DNA of 64,000 nucleotides from Caldora sp965222765. Lineage in GTDB: Bacteria; Cyanobacteriota; Cyanobacteriia; Cyanobacteriales; Coleofasciculaceae. Positions within the stretch are counted from its first letter, which is position 1, and the number at the start of each line of letters is the position of its first letter. A program made the position numbers and the translations under genes. The DNA lies in assembly GCA_965222765.1 (NCBI GenBank), contig CBDCVG010000044.1, positions 75,639 to 139,638 of the forward strand, read 5' to 3'. Shown here piece after piece: positions 60,170 to 64,000 of the stretch. The notes under the pieces are model-generated. The model had not been told where the DNA came from. It did not search any database and saw only the letters and a list, made by a program, of their open reading frames with translations.

Positions 60170-62416
60170 TTACTGGACAACCTGACGCATATAACTACTC
60201 CACAACTGAGCTGCTTGTCCACTACTACCATTAGTGGGAGAATTGTCATCATTACCTAACCAGATGCCTGTGACTAGCTGACGAGATGGGATAAAACCGA
60301 TGAACCAAAGGTCTACACTCCGATCAGTAGTACCGGTTTTCCCAGCTTCTCCCAAACCAATGGAAGCACCCCTACCTGTACCTCCTTGTACCACACCCCG
60401 GAGCATATCAGTCATGATGCCTGCGACTGCTGGTGTTACAGCCTGAGAGCTCATTTCGCCATTCTCACCGAAAGTGTAAATTACTCGACAGGTTTTTGGG
60501 TCATTATCATCGGTACAATCATTACTATCAAGAATCCTTCTGATAGCATGGGGACGATTCCATACTCCACGATTAGCGATCGCACCATAGGAACCGGTAA
60601 TTTCCAAAACATTAACTTCACTTAGACCAATTGCTAAGCGCGGTGCTGGAGTGAGTTTTGAGTTGATACCTAGACGTCGTGCTACTCCTACTACATTATT
60701 TAAACCAGCATCTTGAGCTACCTCGATCGCAGTCACATTTTCAGACTGCGCTAAGCCGGTATACATATCAATATTGCCACTAGAGCGCTTACACCCAGCT
60801 ATCCGTAACTTATTAAGAGGATCGCAGGAGTAGGTTTTTGACGGTGGGATGCCTTTTTCTAAAGCAGCAGCATAGGCAAAGAGTTTGAAGGTTGAACCGG
60901 GTTGCCGTTGAGCTTGAGTCGCACGATTAAACTGACTTTTTTGGTAATCTACCCCTCCAACGAGGGTACGAATTTCACCATTACTGGTGTCGAGGGTTAC
61001 AATTGCTCCTTGAGAGAATCTTAAGTTAGTACCGGTGCTATTAACATAGTCACGCAATGCTTTTTCTGCCAGTGTCTGAGCCTGAAGATCTAAACCGGTT
61101 TCTACATAGAAGTTACCTTCTTGAGCTAAATCCTTTCCCAGTAAGTCCCGCAGTTCACCGAAGACATAGCCGTAGAAGTAGGGAGCCTTAGTACTAGAGA
61201 GAAATTCACGAGCTTCGGGACTCACTTGAATACGGGATCTCCTGGCTCTGCTTGCTTCTTCATCACTAATCATCCCTAAAATACGCATCCGCTCAATTAC
61301 CCGGTTCCGCAGTTGTAAGGCGGTATTGTAGTCTTGAACTGGATTATAGCTATTGGGAGCAGGCAAAGTTGCTACTAGAGTTGCTGCTTCTTCGATCGAT
61401 AAATCCCTTGCTGTTTTGTCAAAGTAAAACTGAGCAGCATCTTCAAAGCCGTAGGCTTCAATACCCAAGTAAACCCGGTTTAAATAAGCCTTTAAAATCT
61501 CATCTTTACTGTAGAAACTCTCTAGCTTCAGAGCAACTATCGCTTCTCGAAGTTTCCTCCCAGCGCTGTTACCTCGTCCCACATATTCGGGAAACAGACT
61601 ACGAGCCACCTGTTGTGTAATCGTGCTGGCTCCTTCCCGAATAGTTCCCCCTTGAATATTCCTGACTAAGGCTCGCAAGATACCGTAGGGGTCTACACCT
61701 AAATGCCAATAGAAGCGACTATCTTCTGAGGCAACTACTGCTTTGGGTAAGTATGGTGAGAAATCTGATAAGCGTCTGAGTTCTCTATGAACTTCTGTAC
61801 GGGGTCTCCGTAGGGGAGTCTCATCACGGGAGTAGATAATTACTGGTCCTTGGATACCGATAGGTAAGGGTCGCACCGAAACTTTTGATGACTCAATACC
61901 AATCAATAGTGCAACTAAAAAGATTAACGCACCAATACCGTAAAGAGTCCAGCGAATAGCAAGAATATACCAGGGGGGTGGATCAACATACTGAAGTTTT
62001 ACCGATGCTGCCAATTCTGGTGGCCCAATAGTGAGGATGTCGCCATGACGTAAAATCAGGGAAGGTAGTCGGCGTTTACCCCGGTATATGCCGTTGGTCG
62101 AATTTTCATCTTTGATGATAAAAGACCTCTGATTGCGTCCATGGCGTTCTAAAGACAGATGAATCTGACTAACTACTGGATTGCGCACAACTATGTCGCA
62201 AGATTTAGAACTGCGTCCGAGTAGGTAACGATCCCCGAGTAAGGGATAAATTTCAGCTTTATCTGCATTAGCATCTTGTACCCAGATCTCTGGAACTCTA
62301 GCATTAGGCTTGAGGGCAAGGGACTGGATGTTAACTTTTGCCTGAATTGTCTGTACCGCCTGTGTCAGTTGACCAAGCAGCGTTTTCGGTGGTTGTGGTG
62401 GCTGGGGGGAACTCAT
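60170..62416 (-). CDS. Class A penicillin-binding protein with FHA domain
   Basis: The 748-aa bifunctional peptidoglycan synthase begins with an FHA phosphopeptide-binding domain (residues about 55-130, DRYLLGRSSKSCDIVVRNPV, STNGIYRG), then one membrane helix near 155. The glycosyltransferase (GT51) domain has VASEDSRFYWHLGVD and REGASTITQQVARSLFPEY. The transpeptidase has the active Ser in RQPGSTFKLF, SEN and GEAGKTGTTDR. The FHA module on a PBP is a cyanobacterial feature. It suggests control by Ser/Thr phosphorylation, fitting the large kinase gene next door, though that link is inference. Confidence 0.95.
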   Translation of the reverse strand: MSSPQPPQPPKTLLGQLTQAVQTIQAKVNIQSLALKPNARVPEIWVQDANADKAEIYPLLGDRYLLGRSSKSCDIVVRNPVVSQIHLSLERHGRNQRSFIIKDENSTNGIYRGKRRLPSLILRHGDILTIGPPELAASVKLQYVDPPPWYILAIRWTLYGIGALIFLVALLIGIESSKVSVRPLPIGIQGPVIIYSRDETPLRRPRTEVHRELRRLSDFSPYLPKAVVASEDSRFYWHLGVDPYGILRALVRNIQGGTIREGASTITQQVARSLFPEYVGRGNSAGRKLREAIVALKLESFYSKDEILKAYLNRVYLGIEAYGFEDAAQFYFDKTARDLSIEEAATLVATLPAPNSYNPVQDYNTALQLRNRVIERMRILGMISDEEASRARRSRIQVSPEAREFLSSTKAPYFYGYVFGELRDLLGKDLAQEGNFYVETGLDLQAQTLAEKALRDYVNSTGTNLRFSQGAIVTLDTSNGEIRTLVGGVDYQKSQFNRATQAQRQPGSTFKLFAYAAALEKGIPPSKTYSCDPLNKLRIAGCKRSSGNIDMYTGLAQSENVTAIEVAQDAGLNNVVGVARRLGINSKLTPAPRLAIGLSEVNVLEITGSYGAIANRGVWNRPHAIRRILDSNDCTDDNDPKTCRVIYTFGENGEMSSQAVTPAVAGIMTDMLRGVVQGGTGRGASIGLGEAGKTGTTDRSVDLWFIGFIPSRQLVTGIWLGNDDNSPTNGSSGQAAQLWSSYMRQVVQ

Positions 62417-62640
62417 TATTTAAGCGATGAGTTATTGGCTGTTTCGCTCTTGACTCATTCTACTCTTGAACAAGGGGGAAATGTAGACAAGGAGGACAAA
62501 GGAGTCAAAGGGGAGGCATTGGTAACAAGTTAAGGCAAAAATGTCTTTTTCAAGGGGCTGGGGATATGACCGATGCCTCCTCTACAGTAGCAGAAGCGAT
62601 CGCGTAGCAGTTTCTTCTTGCAATAAGTTTTTTCCTCTCT

Positions 62641-63672
62641 TTAATATCGATTAATGAAATAGATATCATCTTCGGTAGAAATAATTATTTGCTCAGCATT
62701 CCAACTCAGAGAAAGAGATTGAAGTTCAGTAACATCAACTGACTCTATATCCTTTATGGCAGGTTTAATATATTTTTCAATAAAGACTGATATAACGGAG
62801 CCAGCTTGCTCCTCCATATGACGCCATGCATCTTCTCCTTGATAAAACTCTCCACAACACTCTATAAATTTCAGAGAAAGCTCTGTCAATCTATCCGATG
62901 GTGTTGGATCTAATACTAATAAGATAGGACGATAGCCAGCAGCTTCACTCTCCACTGGGAAAGACAACTCTTCACCAAACCTCCCTTGCCCACTAGCTGC
63001 AATAGTGACACGGAGCTTGAGCTCATAAGCTGTCATATTAGCTGAAACAAGACAATCAATTTGACGCCCTTTGCTAGTGGGAATACCTTCTGAATCTAAT
63101 CGCTTAATTGGAGAGTTCTTTGCTCCTACTGGCTCACCTCCTAAACAGCTAGCCAGAACAGGTTCAAAGAAATAACCTGTTTCTTGAGCAGAACGATTAT
63201 CGATATCATAAATCCATTTTCGCCAAATCATCCAATTAGCGAGAAAATTCAAGTTGCAGCGACCATATTCAAGTAAGACGCGTGGACCAATTTGATCCAT
63301 ATTAGGCAATGGCTGAGCAGCCAAGATTCTTTTATATTTGACCCGTCTTCTATGCAATGAGCATAAATTTTCTATATATAAGGCAAAATCATCATCTCTC
63401 CTTAAACATTGCTCTAGAGCAGCTAACATACTCTCTTTAGAAAGATTCTGGATCTCCAGACTATCAAACCATTCTAAATCTATTTCGTAGTAGTTCAAAG
63501 AGGGAAGTTGCAAAGAATGAATGCACAGTTCTTCATGAGGCCAACACAAATCACTAACAGCTAAATATATCAAGCTATACACCTCATCATCGGAAAGAAT
63601 GACTTGAGCATCACCACTTCCATGCAGTTTACACTTTGAAAACAGCTTTTTAAGAAAAACACTACTGCTCAT
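62641..63672 (-). CDS. Putative type II restriction endonuclease
   Basis: The 343-aa protein starts with ATG overlapping the methyltransferase TGA (ATGA, 63672-63669), so the two are translationally coupled. The central part has LDSEGIPTSKGRQIDCLVSA followed by MTAYELKLRVTIAASGQGRF: D...ELK is a PD-(D/E)XK nuclease core. The N-terminal 120 residues are not recognised. Position next to a C5-cytosine methyltransferase makes it the cognate restriction enzyme. Sequence specificity cannot be told from sequence. Codon use is ordinary to slightly AT-rich. Confidence 0.78.
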   Translation of the reverse strand: MSSSVFLKKLFSKCKLHGSGDAQVILSDDEVYSLIYLAVSDLCWPHEELCIHSLQLPSLNYYEIDLEWFDSLEIQNLSKESMLAALEQCLRRDDDFALYIENLCSLHRRRVKYKRILAAQPLPNMDQIGPRVLLEYGRCNLNFLANWMIWRKWIYDIDNRSAQETGYFFEPVLASCLGGEPVGAKNSPIKRLDSEGIPTSKGRQIDCLVSANMTAYELKLRVTIAASGQGRFGEELSFPVESEAAGYRPILLVLDPTPSDRLTELSLKFIECCGEFYQGEDAWRHMEEQAGSVISVFIEKYIKPAIKDIESVDVTELQSLSLSWNAEQIIISTEDDIYFINRY

Positions 63673-64000
63673 ATTACATCTTCAAATAAGCTCAATTGCT
63701 TCACTTGATGTTGATCATAAATAGATTTAAGAAGACTATCTGTTGTTTCAAGTGCTGGACTCATAGCACTTGCTTTAGTTAAGCAATATCCTAACAAGCT
63801 TCCGCGAGAACTTTGCTGGGAAAGAAAACCGTAGTTCTCCCTAATATGGTTAGCAAAAATTCGAGCAATCAATGGCGGAATAGCGTTTCCTATTTGTTGA
63901 ATTTTTTGTGATGGGCTACCAGAAAAAATAAACTCATCTGGAAAAGTTTGAACCCTCGCTGCCTCCCGAATAGTTAACGGTCGATCCTCTTCAGGATGTA
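63669..64000 (-). CDS. DNA (cytosine-5-)-methyltransferase, partial (3' end)
   Basis: The gene runs off the end of the window; only the C-terminal 109 residues are visible. The frame is open from the window edge and reads HPEEDRPLTIREAARVQTFP, then GSPSQKIQQIGNAIPPLIAR. These are conserved motifs IX-X of C5-cytosine methyltransferases (TIREAARVQTFPD and QIGNAIPP). A short open frame starting at 63872 is part of it, not a separate gene. It protects the host from the endonuclease encoded directly downstream. Confidence 0.93.
   Translation of the reverse strand, partial: HPEEDRPLTIREAARVQTFPDEFIFSGSPSQKIQQIGNAIPPLIARIFANHIRENYGFLSQQSSRGSLLGYCLTKASAMSPALETTDSLLKSIYDQHQVKQLSLFEDVI

Noticed and set aside
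63669..63872. Separate 67-aa gene
   Set aside because: It is the tail of the C5-cytosine methyltransferase; the frame is open and conserved up to the window edge.
1..64000. tRNA, rRNA, riboswitches
   Set aside because: No T-loop (GGTTCRA) cloverleaf, rRNA segment or known riboswitch core was recognised by reading; short or divergent ones could be missed.

Overview
The window comes from the chromosome of a filamentous-type cyanobacterium. It carries psbC and psbD (photosystem II CP43 and D2) and ycf4 (photosystem I assembly), the octamer GCGATCGC recurs throughout, and many genes belong to cyanobacterium-centred families (DUF4336, DUF29, TIGR03943, an FHA-bearing class A PBP, a giant Ser/Thr kinase). 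No tRNA, rRNA or CRISPR array was recognised. Genes lie on both strands with few long operons. The spaces between them are unusually full of small repeats and mobile-element debris.

Layout. 1-4.5 kb: a pentapeptide-repeat protein, ureD-ureA without ureB or ureC, and a disrupted TPR-like gene. 4.5-9.8 kb (minus strand): MATE and RND exporters and a duplicated Spy/CpxP-like periplasmic protein. 10.2-13.7 kb: psbD-psbC, divergent from ycf4. 13.9-17.9 kb: a cyclophilin lipoprotein, a beta-ketoacyl-ACP synthase, a YiaA/B protein, a DUF4336 protein and a small winged-helix protein. 18-22.4 kb: a decayed accessory segment with a 5'-truncated DUF3160 gene, an IS200/IS605-group TnpB gene, the C-terminal end of a NACHT NTPase and a PD-(D/E)XK-like protein. 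22.5-32.2 kb: carB, DUF29, pyrC, lepB, a permease/TIGR03943 pair and tpiA. 32.2-33.6 kb: a second TnpB element. 33.6-36.1 kb: an AT-rich three-gene RiPP locus. 36.2-51.1 kb: folP, an Fe-S protein, hisB, amt, a secreted protein, purE, nagA (frameshifted), DUF4870, prfC, rsmI, comF and a PEP-synthase-like protein. 51.2-62.4 kb: a toxin-antitoxin pair, an AEC transporter, a VanY peptidase, a 1783-aa kinase/ATPase/GAF/SpoIIE protein and a PBP1A. 62.6-64 kb: a type II restriction endonuclease and the 3' end of a C5-cytosine methyltransferase.

The best candidate for a new system is 33632-36121. It reads 5' to 3' on the minus strand as an Fe(II)/2-oxoglutarate oxygenase-like protein, a 69-aa precursor whose tail carries regularly spaced Trp/Phe-X-Asn/Asp triplets, and a GrrM/OscB-like radical SAM/SPASM maturase. 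The triplets are those used for three-residue cyclophane (triceptide) formation, so the locus probably makes an oxidised multi-cyclophane peptide.

The second theme is the repeat ecology. One MITE-like family (ends TAGGACTTACGCAC) sits exactly at the ends of several genes and supplies the TAG stop codon of hisB, nagA and the Spy-like gene. One copy of it carries a second, nested element with TA target duplication. Another family (ends GGGCTTGCTG) is flanked by 6-bp TAnnTA duplications. Heptanucleotide repeats lie between genes and also inside genes, where three unrelated enzymes have gained the same KQQTTNN-type linker. About ten orphan hairpin-plus-GGGGAGTRTCAA motifs look like IS200/IS605 right ends.
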